Below are positions 10,994 to 25,020 of a stretch of 64,000 bases of DNA, piece by piece (the first letter of the stretch is position 1; each line of letters opens with the position of its first letter). The notes beneath the pieces are model-generated. The model had not been told where the DNA came from, made no database searches, and saw only the letters and a list, made by a program, of their open reading frames with translations. This DNA is from Bettongia penicillata ogilbyi. Lineage: Eukaryota > Chordata > Mammalia > Diprotodontia > Potoroidae. A program made the position numbers and the translations under genes. The stretch lies in assembly GCA_023548195.1 (NCBI GenBank), contig JAJHZJ010000005.1, positions 84,071-148,070 on the forward strand, written 5' to 3'.

Positions 10994-12361
10994 TCAAAAG
11001 TGAGTAGTTGAGATGCACCATAGGTCTTTGTCCCATAAATATACTTCAGGCACCATAAAAGTGCTTTGGATTGTTCCTATCAGCATAAAACCGAATTTCC
11101 TGAGTCTTACTGAGCCAAGATCCCTGCATCTGTCTAAGCTTTGCTTGTACATTATTTTACTTTCTGCCTTTTTACAGATGGATGAAGTATCCTGATTGTT
11201 AATCCTATGGACTTCTAATTTTTCATTTAGCAACTTCTGAATTTCTCCATGATTTTTATCAAGCCAGTCTTGATATTTGTGAGTATTCTGATCCAGATAA
11301 ACAAATGTAGTGCTATGCATCAGGTCTATGAAATCTATTCACTCTTTTTCTTTTCTAATGTTGTCAAATGAATGTTGGCTCATATTTCCCTCCAAATTAG
11401 CAACAAATTCCTACATCTCAGAGAAGAAGTCTAATCTGTTGACATTAATTTTTCTGGTAGTCATTTTGCCTTGTGGATGCTGCCTTTGTTGAATAAGAAT
11501 ATTTAGCTTGGAGAGGATAAATCTATGACCAGTCCAGCACTCAGTACCATGCACTGACTTTGTCACTTTCACATCCTGTTTGTCTTTCCTCATTACAATC
11601 ACATGGTCTATTAACGGCTGGTGCTTGCTGTGAGGGTGCATCCACAACCTTTCATTGCATTTTGGTAAATGGAAGACAGTGTTGTTGTTGAGAAAGTTAT
11701 GAGATGCATAAGTCTTCAGTAGTAAGTGACCATTGTTGTTGTTGTTTCCAACTCCATTCCTCTCTAGGACTGCCACCTCTGGTAGTCTGAAATTACTTTA
11801 GCATTATAGTTACCCAGAATTATAACCTTGTCCTCTTTTGGCATATTGATGATAAGGGTCTCCAAATTTTCATGATGTTTTTCTTTGACCTCTTTTGTCA
11901 TGATGGTAACATACATGTGATAGTAGCATGATTGTCTTGCTGCAAATGACAATCACATTGACGTGAGCCTGTGATTTACTCGTTTTGGTAGCCATACAAA
12001 CTTGTTAAATAGATTAGTTTTGGTTGCAAAACCTACACCAGCTTCATGACTCTCTCCTTTACTGTGACGACTCCAAAAAAAATATCTATCATGGTCTTAC
12101 TTCAGTAAGCTGCCCTTCATTTGTCAGCCTTGTTTCACTCAAAGCTGCTATTTGGATGCAATAATTACTGCGTTCTCTTGCAACAAAAGCTATTCTACTT
12201 TCAGGTCTGGATTTTGCATTGCATGTAAGTATGAACAGATTCCATGTGCCAATGGTGATTGGAATCACCTTTGCAGATGCTTTTGCCCAATTTTTTTGTG
12301 TTTCTACTACTAAGTGGGATGCCCATATGCAGCAGTAATCCTGCCAGGGGTGGTTAAGCAC
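10994..12361 (-). pseudogene. RTE open reading frame: AP endonuclease and linker, decayed
   Basis: The first block (12361-12089) reads GTWNLFILTCNAKSRPESRI and IAALSETRLTNEGQLTEVR, the usual N-terminal endonuclease motifs; the E of SETR is a metal-binding residue. A second block (11776-11411) keeps NGVGNNNNNGHLLLKTYASH, SKHQPLIDHVIV and MRKDKQDVKVTKSVHGTECW. A third block (11320-10994) is the linker with DWLDKNHGEIQKLLNEK. Stops and frameshifts lie between the blocks, so no protein is made. The intact enzyme would nick target DNA for target-primed reverse transcription. Confidence 0.75.
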
Positions 12362-13090
12362 CCAATTTTTAGGGCACCTTTTCTAGTCCCTTCCTCACAT
12401 CAGGAGGGGAGAAGTCCAATCCTTAAAAGGATGCTCAGGTACTCAGGAAGCTGCCAAATCCCACTGCTGCATCCAGTGATTGGACGACCCTTTCTCCTGG
12501 TCCACTTGTGTGCAGGATTGTCACTATAATTTCTAGTGAATTTTCACCTGATGCTTTGTCACTTGCCTGTCATCACAGAACTTTGAGATAGGTAAAATGG
12601 TAAAATGATATGGGTGATATCTTTTGATCTATGCACAAATTGGATTTTGTAAAGACAGAGCTGCATGAAGTTTCCTGCCTCCACTCTCTCCTCCATAGTC
12701 TTCATAGTCCTGTGGCAGGAGAGAATCAATATGACTGGTGGTGGCTCAGGATGCAATGGATGAACTTGATGATCTAACCAAGCTCCAAGTGCTCCATAAT
12801 AACTGCTTCAGCTGCTTTCATGGTCATTGGAAAAATTTTTTCCTATCAGTCTGTTTCATCAGGGGAAGTTTGCATATGTTTGGTGTAGCCTCCCCCCTCA
12901 ATTTACCAATGGGCTTGAGACCTCTCAGTTAGCCTCATCCTGATTTAGCCTATCTGCTGAAATGGTTATCCAGGGTGTGGCCATTTCACTTAATAAAGTT
13001 TCTTGGAGCTACATGTCAGTATTAGGTAGACAGCAAAAGTGGATGATAATCCCTAAAAAGGTCTCAACAGCCTCCACTGATTTAATTTTT

Positions 13091-14060
13091 TTGAGCATAA
13101 CTTCATCTGGGTTATTGTTGCCCTTCAGAAATCCTATTCTAATCTCAAAAATTCCCTGTTCCAATTCCCATTGAGTTATTTTCAAATTTTTCCTTATCTT
13201 CAACACCGGTCAGACACCACTCAGGACTGGAGATTCAAGGAAAAGCAAAAGATAATCGTGTCTTCAAGGAGTTTATTGTAACATGTGATTATCCCTCCCA
13301 TTCATAATACTTAGAGGAGATGTGACCTTATTTACTGAAGTTAAAAACATTCTCCATGAACTCCTTCTGACTATTTTTTAGTACTTTAATCCAATCTCTC
13401 CTCTTGATGCTTTGATTACAAAATACAACTAATATTTCCTATTAACTGTGACATAAAGTCAAATTTTCTTTGTTTATTATTTGAGATTTTATTCTACATT
13501 CCCACTCACCTTATATTACTCCCTTTAATGTAGATTTTGGTGCACTCAGAGATGGTCCTCTGTCCTCTGCAGTCAACGGATCAGGCCATATACACACCTC
13601 TTACACTTTTATCACCTAAATGGAGGGCAGTAAATTGGAGGGAGAGAAACAACATCAGACCCCTTACTATAGGATATCTACTGCAATTAATTAACTTGTC
13701 TCACACCACTCCTATCTCTCACCTGGTAAGTAGATTTTCCAAAGATTCACTTTTTCCTTTATACAATAGTCACTATTCTTTTTTCTGGCAACATTTCTAT
13801 TACCAATAATGAAAAAATACCCACACTTTTAAAGCTCTTAAACTACATCATTTAATTAAAAAAAACATTAATATTAATTACAAAGTAATGCTCACATTAA
13901 CGGTAAGTAAGCATATCTAAACATAAGGAAACTTGGGATTTATCTTCCTTTTCAGATAGAGAGAATAAGGGGCATTAAAACACTAGTCTATCTCTTTATA
14001 ATTTCCTTGAATTTTTTAATACATTAATAGGCATGAGCCCAACCTATAGTTCAGGTTCTA
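13091..14060. other. No recognised gene or repeat
   Basis: AT-rich sequence with short spurious frames only. Nothing here matched an element or gene I know. Confidence 0.5.
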
Positions 14061-14282
14061 AAAAGTGGAGTTAGATACCTCTGAAGTAGAGGGAGTCCCA
14101 TCAAAGTGCACCGTCATTTCATCCTTATGTCCTTCATTTGCTCATCCTCCATGCAAATTTGAATATGCTCACTCTTTGACCCATCCTGGAGAAACTTCTT
14201 CTACCCTACACTCCTTTCTCCTGGTGCATAGCTTCCCACCATATCAAATTAAACAATTCCTTTTCAACTTACAGAACTTCAA

Positions 14283-14378
14283 CTCGCACTATAAATTTTC
14301 CCTTCATCAGAGAACTATCACCAGTTACACTCATAATTAAAAGGTAGTAGACAAACTGATTACTTAGCAAGGGGAAGG
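14283..14378 (+). repeat. Diverged direct repeat, copy 1 (unassigned)
   Basis: The segment has a CTTCATCAG motif, a CAGTTACA motif and an AAGGGGAAGGAATAATAAG end. It resembles 16450-16550 in the same order and orientation. No family assignment. Confidence 0.45.
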
Positions 14379-16449
14379 AATAATAAGAGGACAGCAAAGG
14401 TAGAAAGCTTTCAATATGAAGACAACACAAGCAAGGTCCCTAACTCCATGTCGTGAACTTAGGGGAAAATACGGACAAGAGTTAACTAAGAAAGATATGC
14501 CTAAATAGATGGAACTTCCAAACAATGAGATCATAAATCAGTTTAACTGTACAGCCAGTACTTCAACATATGTGATCTTGTTTGTATGAACAATCTCTCT
14601 AATATTATAAACTACAATTCAATGATAGCTATTTACTTTGTACTAGTTTTGTTCTTATTCTCAAATAAATCTTTCAGGTATGATATACTCTATATCCTGG
14701 AAACTCTTACACTACAGGGGAAAAGATAATTGAAATGTCACTATCCTTTAATCTAGCATATGAATTTAAGTCCCTGCTGAAACCCTTATGCTTACTATTT
14801 CCAATATATTTTTAGCAAAGTTATATAGGAATACTTTAAATATTTGATATATTTTCTACTCGAAAAAGTCCTACGAAGGAAAGGTTATTTATTAAGGACA
14901 TATCAAAAGACCCTCGCTTACTTGTTAGTTATAAATTGTTTTTTGCTAATGGGCCATTCATCAGGAGGTTCAAAAGTAGGTATCTTTCATTTTTTTTCAT
15001 AAACTCAAGTTCAAGAAAAACGAAAAACCTACATGAAAGAGCAGTTTCTCATTTTTTTCCGCTTTAATCATGTCACTATCAAAGACTTTAAAAGGCATAG
15101 ATGATTTCTTCCTTGGGGTATACTTGAAGAGGGATTGTTAATTGTCTGGGTTGAATTTTGGTAGCAAGGTACATAGATTTTTTCCCTCCTTTTATGATAA
15201 ATTAAAAATACTAATTGAAACTCATGGGATATATAGCAATGTTCATTATAGGAAATATCCTATTCTGTTCTGCATCTGTCTTCTTCGATTTAAAATAAGT
15301 GACCTCCTGATATTAAGTGTCTGACTCTCAAATCATTGCAGTGTGCACATTCTAGTTAGACAAACAGAAATAGGAGCAGGTTTCTATGGAAACAACATTG
15401 ATGCACAATTACTGTGGTGGTCATAAAACAGCAATGTTTCTATTTGTGCTTATGTCACAGAAGATAATGTCACACATGAAGTTTCCTTTATCCATCTACA
15501 AAGGGCAAGTGTACAAAGATTCTGAGGATATATTCAGCATAGAATATGAAGTTAATGTTTTTTTTTTTATTCTCAGAAAAGAAAGAAGCGAGGGTGATGA
15601 CTGATGTAGTGATGCATTTGTAGCTGGAATGACCTCACTGACTTGTTTGTAGCCATCTGTCCCTCACTGGTATCACTTAATATTTATTTGTAGACTCCAG
15701 TCCAGTATTCTTTGTTGGGATCAATTCTATCTTTTTTTTTAAATAGTGTGTACAAAGTTTGAGGTTATTAATCAGCTCATTAACCAAACTTCTAAGTACT
15801 AGGATCTATAGTCTGACCTTGTGATTTGAGTCTTTACCTCATATCATAATTCCCCTTTCAGGACTGAATTTATTAACTTTTTTTAGTTACAGTCTTTGAG
15901 GCATATCCTGATTGAAATAGCTGATGCAATTTCTCTATCTTTGAAAACCTCAAGTTTTCACCTACTCTGCCCTATCTTAGATTTTACACATCATTTGGCT
16001 TATGTTGTCCTTAACTTTCCCCTCTATCTTAACTCATATCAATTCCTTTCCTTTGTCCTAATATTTCATTTGCTAACTAAAGTTATTGTACCTTCAGTAA
16101 CCAAGTAACTTAGGCTTTTCCTTTAATTATGATTGTTGACTTTTGACTGATCCTGTGAATAAACCCATATTGCTCTAATTATGAAAATAATTATGAATTC
16201 TCAGCGTCAAATCATTCCTTAATACTTGCCAACTGCCTTCTATTAACTGTCTGTTATGTCATTCTTAAATAAACCAACAAAAATATTAACTTAATTTTGA
16301 GTCATTTTGATATTGGCCCCACTCAGTCCTTGATACCTTAGTGCCACGATTATTGCTCTACTACATTATGTTTGACATCTTATTAATTTCTTCTCTGATT
16401 AAAGAATAATAGTCATTTCTTTCACTTGCCACTGAGAAAGAAACTTCAC
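14379..16449. other. No recognised gene or repeat
   Basis: About 2 kb of AT-rich sequence. Short open frames (for example 15142-15604 and 15896-16108) have no recognisable domain or codon bias. It could be intron or intergenic DNA. Confidence 0.5.
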
Positions 16450-16550
16450 TTCACATCACTCAACTTTCCTTCATCAGGGAGATGCCATCAGTTACATTAT
16501 ATGAAAAGTTAGAAGATGGATTGACAACTTGACAAGGGAAAGAGTGACAA
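16450..16550 (+). repeat. Diverged direct repeat, copy 2 (unassigned)
   Basis: Matches 14283-14378 in order: TTCCTTCATCAGGGAG, CATCAGTTACAT, a short AAAGTTAGAAGATGGATT block and ACAAGGGAAAGAGTGACAAG. Confidence 0.45.
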
Positions 16551-16616
16551 GTGGATGGCTAACATGGCATCCTCTCAGTGTTCAGGGAATGCAAATAAGA
16601 TTTTCAAATCACTTAT

Positions 16617-16702
16617 CAGAAGAAGAACAAGAAGAAGAGGAAGAAGAAGAAGAGGAGGAGGAAGAAGAAGAAAGAGGAGGAGAAGGAAGAGGAGAGGGAA
16701 CT
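16617..16702 (+). repeat. Purine-only GAA/GGA low-complexity tract
   Basis: Irregular GAA, GAG and GGA units on the plus strand. The open frame through it, mostly glutamate, is a by-product of the repeat. Confidence 0.85.
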
Positions 16703-17739
16703 GACATTATTTTCTTTCAATCTCATGTAATCTTTTGGGTGTATTTATCATTTCTCTGCAAATGACTCATCAATTTATGTGCATGGCTCTTTTTTTTTTA
16801 AATCTCTTCTATCAAACAAGTAGGCGGCACTTCATTATTTATAAGTTCCCTTCTAGTTCAATGATTCTATGTAATCTACACATTTAGCTCTGAATTCTGT
16901 TTCCCAGACTACAAGACTGGATTTCCTTCTATTTACTAATATTTCCAATCAGATAACTTACAACAATCTATAATTCAAAATATCATAATTAAACAAATTG
17001 TCTTTCCTATCCCCCTACATAAGCTTGAAGAAAATTCAGTGACAACTCAACAGCCTAAGAATCTATGTCTTTCATGGTCTATACCTGACTTTCTAGTCAT
17101 ATCTGTTATATTTTTATCGGTTGTATTTTAAATACAATATAAAATAAAACAGAAACAAAACAAATAGCAAAAATGTCCTCAAGTTTAGTCTGACTGTTTC
17201 TACTGAAGTTCATTCTTCTATTCATTCTTCAACATGCTGTTACTGCAAATGTCAACTATTAAATGATCACATATCTTCCTTTTTTTTAAAATCACAGTTA
17301 AAACATAAAATATTCTCCTCCCAAAGCCTTATGTCAGAAGGATTCCCACTTACCATTCTTGACAGTGGAGTACCTATTGACAGGGAATTAATTTCTTCAA
17401 ATATTTGGAAGGTTTGATATAAAACTTCATCCTATCCCCAGAAAAATGTCCTTGCAAAGAGTTGAAGGTTGGACACAGATATTCCTAGCCTTACAGCTCT
17501 CTGAGCTTTCCATCTCAAATCTCAATACAACCAGATATAAAGATTTTATTTCAGGCCCATAAATTTATCCAGTTGTAATTCCAAATACATGAATGTCTCA
17601 CACCTATCCCAAGGACCTTCTTTATTTCTTTTATACTCCCTCAGAATGGAATGCCTTCACCCAGCTTTTTTGGTATATCCTATAATACTTCATGTAGTCC
17701 AATAAATTATGTGTGCTTATTTTAAGCACACTGACAAAA
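16703..17739. other. No recognised gene or repeat
   Basis: AT-rich, with no long open frame and no element that I recognise. Confidence 0.5.
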
Positions 17740-17895
17740 CATATATCTATACATTTATGTACGTATATATACACATATACGATATGTTTTATATTATGTG
17801 ATGTGATATATTATATATAATAATATATAGTATGATGTAACATCACATGATGTATACATATAAAAATATGTATAAATACATTTATAATAAGCAAT
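17740..17895. repeat. AT-rich imperfect tandem region
   Basis: Imperfect TATA, ATGTA and TGATGT units without a fixed period. Confidence 0.7.
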
Positions 17896-18890
17896 ATATT
17901 TAAAAATTACTTGTGCATGCATAATTAATTTACCATTGAGCTAAGATATCTTGAGTATGCTTTTCATACTATCCCTAAAGGCAATGAGTCAAAAAATTTC
18001 TTAATAATAAAATTATTCTGCCATTTCTTCCCAAATAATTTTTGATAATCCAGACATTAAAAAAAAACCTTTCCCATATTAATATAAATGTTACGTGAAA
18101 CCCTACATTTATTTTGGATGCAACTATTTAAATGTTTTACAGGGAAAGTTCTTTGTGAAAGCAATTGTATTATTTTACATCTAAGTTTTACTTGTACTTA
18201 TATAAACAGTATGTAGAAACAATATGATGAAATAATATTATCATGGTATTGAATATTTTAGCTTAAAATCTGTAGAAAGCTTGGAAAGCTATTTTATCGT
18301 CAACATTAACTATATGTCAAGAAAATGACTTTTATTATTTTGAGCAGAAAGTGTAAATTTATATTTTCACTTGAAAAATCATCATTTGTTGGTATGACAT
18401 AAAACTTGGAAAAAATGCAACACTAGTTCCGAGGATTTTAAACATTAACCTTTTAGTTTCTAGTAAATACATTTGAAAAGGTCAAAATTTGAATTGATTG
18501 CTTACTATAAGATATATTTACTAAAGGAAAACTAGTTTCTAATTGCCTCAAAAAGGAGATATTATGCTTTTTTGAGTGACACCTGAGGAAATGAAATGTT
18601 ATATATGAGTAATTGGCTGCTTTTTCTTTCAATAATCAGATGAGATGATACATTCTCTCCCCCTCCTATCATCAGTGATACACTCACTTTTGCCCATAAG
18701 GAAAACTATTTCTTTCGTTTTTTTTAATTTAAAAAAAAATTTGGATAAATATTAAAATTTAAATACATAAGAAAAAATATTATAAGCTTAAATATAAAAG
18801 AAATAAGAAAAAAACCTATCATGTACACAGCAGAACGTAGAAGAGAATTCAGAATATATAGCAATAACATCATTTCAAGAAAGTCTATAT
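17896..18890. other. No recognised gene or repeat
   Basis: Very AT-rich sequence without open frames. The last 150 bp may already belong to the 3' end of the old L1 that follows. Confidence 0.45.
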
Positions 18891-19052
18891 ATTAAATTAT
18901 TTGCATTATGTTGAAAGTTATCAATCTCTTATTTGCTTCTTTGTATGTTTTCTTTTGCCCTCTGCTATACGTTTTTCCCTCCTTCCCCCAAATCACGACC
19001 CCAAGGCTTCAAATGAACATTAATATATTTCTATATAGTATTGATATATACA

Positions 19053-19062
19053 TACACACACA

Positions 19063-19112
<50 letters not shown>
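19053..19112. repeat. (CA)n microsatellite
   Basis: CA dinucleotides with one TA interruption, flanked by TATA units. Confidence 0.9.
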
Positions 19113-19113
<1 letters not shown>

Positions 19114-19509
19114 CCATATATAACAATATCCTTTCCGGAAAAGATACTACTCATAACCGTGTTTTTATGTTTGTGCCTGTATCTTTTTTTTTACCTCTCC
19201 TAACTCCTCTAATTTATGTCTCCCTGTTACCTTGCCTTATTACTTAAACTATCCCACTCCAGCAGTCCCTCCTTTATCCTCTATTCCCTAAATTTAAACA
19301 CCCTTTTGTAAACACCCCTTTGACTTATTCCATTCCCCTCCCTCCTAAAGCTCCCTTACTTATCCTCCCTTCCCTTAAATCTAAACTCTTCTAAACCCTT
19401 CTTTAAACCTATAACCTCAATCTCCCCTCTAAATATCCCTTCTTTATCCTCTTTCCCCTTTACATACACTTAGAGATTTTTTTTCCTTTTTTAATAGAAA
19501 ACTTTTATA

Positions 19510-19511
<2 letters not shown>

Positions 19512-19571
<60 letters not shown>
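19512..19571. repeat. (AT)n microsatellite, about 29 units
   Basis: Uninterrupted AT repeat followed by a T run. Confidence 0.9.
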
Positions 19572-19578
<7 letters not shown>

Positions 19579-19855
19579 TTTCCCTTTTCAACCCATTGCT
19601 ATATGAAAGTAGGTTTTCAGAACTAACAGTCCTATCCTCCACCTAATTTCTCTATATTGGTTCTTCCCATTCCATGTCATTTATAAAAATATAATTACTC
19701 TTTTAGCAGTTATTGAATGGTTTTATTTTTTAAAGCCTTATCAATCTACTCCAATCTTTCTCATAAGTCAACTAATTACTAGCAAAAATCTTAGACACAC
19801 ATTTTACATTTTATGCACATAAAATATAAACATTCTATCCTTATGCAATTTATTG

Positions 19856-21000
<1,145 letters not shown>

Positions 21001-22475
21001 GTGCATTTATTTTTTGTAATACTTTAATTTTTATAATCACCTTTAGTCTTGAGTATGGGCTAAAGTGCCCTTGATTTTTGACCTTCTTCAGTTCTCCCAC
21101 CTAACCTTGAGAGAGACCTCCAGTCTCCTGTAAATGCCTACAGCAACAGAGTCCATGCCCAACTGCTTCTAAACTCAGCGTATACTGGTTTCTTCTCACA
21201 ACTGTCACTTTCTGGCACAGCTGGGTCTAGTCTTCCTTTCCAGTAGAGTTTTCTTGCATCTTTCCTGACTTAGATGCTCACCTCCCCTCACTGATGCTGA
21301 GGTAAAAGTTGGTGTAATGGGGCAATGCAGCCCTCTCCCTCCCCCCAACCCAGCTAATCCCAGGGTTTGCCACTTTTTTTTTAAACAGCTTGCACAAAAT
21401 GACAGAATGAAAGCAAGGTTTCAGCTGAGATCTTTGACAAATTTCTTTTGGAGTGGCAGAATACACTAAGAGACAGAGTGTGGAGATTTTAAGCCCAGGA
21501 TACTGCAGAAAGTCAACAGGCACAAACTCTTACATCAGAATGGGGAAGTACAGAGCTCATAGGTTATGCTAGCACAGATTCAGCCATAACTAAATGGTAA
21601 TGTAAGCCGGCTGTCTGAGTCACCAGCTGCAGTGCCAATTCTCAAACTTCTCAGCACAGGATGGGAATCTGGCAGATTTGGATAAGAAAGAACAGCAGGG
21701 TCCATGACAGCAGCAGCAGCGACTTCTGGGGCTATCAGACCAAAGGCTAAATCTTTAAAGTTGCCTATTTAATACTTGAGAATTCAGTAGTCAAAATTCA
21801 GAGAAAACTGTAAGTGTTCTGATCATCACTTGTTGACTTTGAAGGAAACAGAAAATATTGTCCCTGGAAAAATCCTGAAATAAGGAATCAGCAAAAAGTT
21901 ACAGCAGTCTTTGAGCACAGGAGGATAGGGAAATTGAAAAGAAGGCTCCCTGTTGATGTGGCTGAAGGGGATCAGTACAAGACAGGAGGCATCCCAGGAA
22001 ATTCCAGCTCAGTGGACCAGCAGGAGATGCTGAGTCTCAGGGATGTGGGGCTGGTATGCAACAATACTAGGACCCCAGGCATACCTTACAACAGCGAGGG
22101 GAATTGAGCAGACACCAGTGTAGATGGGAGTCCACCAGGCTCTGTGCCTGCCTCTGCTCTGGCACAGCCTTAGTGGAGGTGGAGACCTCCTGTGGTCAGA
22201 CCAACCCTCACCCATACCTTGCACTGCAAAATTCAGTGTATTCTTGGAGAAACTCAGAAATACTTCACCTGACCTCAGCCTTAACACAAACCAGTCAGCT
22301 CAACACAAGGTAAGCTACAACACTAGGTAACTTCTTGCTTGCTGACAGAACCAGAGTCCACAGTATGCTAAGTCAGTAACTATGTTTCTAGCTCCCAGAA
22401 CAAGAAATGTGGGACAGAATCCCCCATACCCTAGAAGCAGAGATTCACTATAAAACCAGGAAAAAGGCCATCACC

Positions 22476-23440
22476 ATGAGTAATAAGCAAATTGGAAAAG
22501 CAAATACCATTTTCACAAAAGCAAATACAAATTCACAAGAGAACAGCATTGACACTATAAACACATATGAAACCTTAAAATGGAATTTCAAGTGGTTGCA
22601 AGCCCAAAAAGAATTTTTGGAAGAGCTTAAGATGTATGTTAAAAGTCAAATTGGAGAGATAGAAGAAAAACTGGCCAATGGTTTTAAGAATATAATTGAG
22701 CAAGTGAAAAAATAATACACTGAAGAGAACAGCTCTTTGAAAGTAAAATTGGTTAAATTTATAAAGAGGTATAAAAGCTAACTGAAGAAAACAATTTGTT
22801 AAACATTGGAATTGGGGAAGCAGAAGCTAACGACTCTATGGCAAATCAAGAATAAGTCAAAGAAAATTTAAAGAATGAAAAAAATAGAAGAAAACATAAA
22901 ATATCTCATTGGAAAAACAATGGACCTGGAAAATAGTTCTGGGAGAGAAAATCCACTGGAAAGCCATGAGGGAAAAAGAGAATGAATAGTATCTTCCAAG
23001 AAATCATTAAGTAAAACACCCTGAGTTCCTAGATTCAGAGAGCAAAATAGTCATGGAAAACATCTACTGAACACCTCCTGAAAGAGATCTCAAATTGAAA
23101 ACCCCAAGGAATGCTATTGTCAAATTAAAGAATAGTCAGGTCAACGACAAAATACTTCAAACAGCTAGAAATAAATAATTCAAATACTGAGAAACTACTG
23201 TCGGGGTCACACAAGATCACATGCAGTTTCTACATTAAATTATCAGAGAGACTGGAAAATAATATTTTGTAAGGCAAAGGAACTTGGGTTGCAACCAAGC
23301 ATCAATTACCCAGCAAAATTAACGGTATTCTTTCAGACACAGGGTGGACATTCAATCATGTAAAGGATTTCCATACCTTCCTGATGAAAATGCCAGAGTA
23401 TAATAGAAAATGTGATCTTCAAACAAAGACTGAAGAAAAG
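22476..23440 (+). pseudogene. L1 ORF1, older subfamily
   Basis: ATG at 22476-22478 begins MSNKQIGKANT. The coiled-coil part is open to 22715 (LKMYVKSQIGEIEEKLANG). After this stop the reading is broken, but ENSSLK, EENIKYLIGKTMDLENSSG and a KHEKIHRRK end can be followed through frameshifts. It was an RNA-binding protein of the element and is now inactive. Confidence 0.7.
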
Positions 23441-24020
23441 CATGAAAAGATACACAGGAGAAAAGAAAGAAAAAATGTTGTTTAACATGAACATACTATT
23501 TGCATCCCTGTATGGGAGGATGATACTTGTTAATCTTGAGAATTTTATATTTGCTATGACATTTACAAAGGATATACATAGATAGAGGATATGGGCATAA
23601 TTTATCTGATATGATTCTAAAAAACCAAATTAAGGGCTGGAAAGGGATTTTAATAGGGAAGAGGAAAGGAGGAGTAAGAAAAGGGCAAATTACATCACAT
23701 TAAGAGGCACAAAAATATAATATAGTAATGGGAAAGAAGGGAGGGAGATTAGAATTGTTTGAGCTTTACTCTCATCTGATTTGGTTCAAGGAGGGAATAA
23801 CAACTTGATAAGTAGAGAAATCAAACTTACCCTACAGGCTGTAGGAGAAAAAAGGCAAAAGAAAAGAGAGGGGTGGATAGAAGGGAGGAAAGAAGTAGTG
23901 ATAGAAAAGGGAAAGGAAAGAGTGTGGGACTGAGAGAAGGGAAGGAATGCAGATGGAGATAGTGGTCAAAAATAAGATTTTTGAGGAGGAGAAGGGTGAA
24001 GGAAAAAAATAAAATCGTAA

Positions 24021-25020
24021 ATGGGGGAAATATTGGAGAGAAAAGTACAGATAATAATCATAATTGATAATGTGAATAGGATGAAGTGTCCCATGACACT
24101 GAGATGGATAACAGAATGTATTAAAAATAATAATCCTACAAAATGTTGTTTAGAAGAAAAACATTTGAAACAGGATACACAGCGGATGGAGAGTAGAATG
24201 TATTATGTTTCAGCTGAAGTAAAAAAAAAAAGAGGGTTCACAATACTAATTTCAGACAAAGCAAAAATAGACCTAATATAAGGAGATAAGGCAGGAAGCT
24301 ATATCCTGCTAAAAGATACCACAGTAATATCAGTACTAAACATATCAGCACCAAGTGGTAAAGCATCCAAATTCTTAGAGGAGAAGTTAAGAGAGTTAGA
24401 GGATAAAATAGAAAGCAAACCTGTAGTAGTGGGAGACCTCAACCTCCCCCTCTCTGAACTTAATAAATCTCACCTCGAAATAAACAAGAAAGAAATTAAG
24501 GTGGTGAATAGAATTCGGGGAAAGGTAGATATGATAGAATTCTGGAAAAAAATTGAATTTGGATAGAAAGAAATATACCTTTATTCTCAGAAGTACATGG
24601 AACATACACAAAAACTGACAATGTCCTAAGGAATAAAATCCTCACAATCCAGTGCAGAAAGCAGAAATTGTCAAAATGTCTTTTTCTGATGATGACACAA
24701 CAAAATCATACATAATAAAAGTCCTCGGAAAGATCGCTCAAAAAATAATTGGAAACTAAATACTCTAGTCCTAAAAAATGAGTGGGTCAAACAACAAATC
24801 ATAGAAACAACCAATAACTTCATTCAAGGGAATGACAATAATGAAAAAAAAACACCTAAAACTTATGGGATGCAGTGAAAGTAGTTCTTAAGAGAAGTTT
24901 TATATCATTGAGTGCTCACGTAAATGAAATAGAAAAAAGAGAAAATCAATTAAAAGGGCATGAAACTGCAAAAAAAAAACTAGAAACGGAAAAAAAATTG
25001 AAAGCCATTTCATTATTAGC
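24021..25020 (+). pseudogene. L1 ORF2 endonuclease domain, decayed
   Basis: NVNRMK and the CCLEEKHLKQDTQR block correspond to LNVNGL and CLQETHL of L1 endonucleases, with the catalytic E kept. GFTILISDKAKIDL corresponds to GVAILISDK. Further on, VVVGDLNLPLSELNKS matches the GDFNTPLS motif (D and N kept). The SDHN motif reads SDDD near 24690, so the catalytic His is lost. A stop follows IEFG near 24566. The reading ends in the linker before the RT domain. Confidence 0.75.

Larger units (their letters stand above)
7240..13090 (-). mobile_element. RTE-type LINE, split by HAL1-c
   Basis: On the minus strand the element runs from a 5' region (about 13090-12400), through an AP-endonuclease domain (about 12361-11411) and a linker (about 11320-10994), into the reverse-transcriptase region (10990-10774). 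It then continues at 7892-7530 after the HAL1-c insertion. The segment 7240-7530 is assigned with low confidence. The 5' region matches the fragment at 29690-30100. The RTE clade is indicated by the endonuclease sequence and by the RT blocks shared with 38872-40432. Confidence 0.75.
21541..25020 (+). mobile_element. Old L1 copy, plus strand: 5' UTR, ORF1 and ORF2 endonuclease, 3' truncated
   Basis: The 5' UTR (about 21541-22475) is followed by ORF1 (22476-23440), a G/A-rich spacer (about 23480-24010), and the endonuclease domain of ORF2 with part of the linker (24021-25020). Sequence then changes to unrelated DNA, so RT, C-terminus and 3' UTR are missing. Loss of the 3' side is unusual for insertion by target priming and points to later deletion or rearrangement. 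The 5' end lies directly beside that of the minus-strand L1 at 18891-21540. Confidence 0.75.

Noticed and set aside
14065..14340. A 91-codon open frame in sequence without recognised repeats
   Set aside because: No recognisable domain, no splice-site context I could support, and the 3' part lies in a repeated segment. A host exon cannot be claimed.
16529..16765. An acidic 78-codon open frame
   Set aside because: Its acidic centre is the GAA/GGA tract at 16617-16702. The flanks have no recognisable content.
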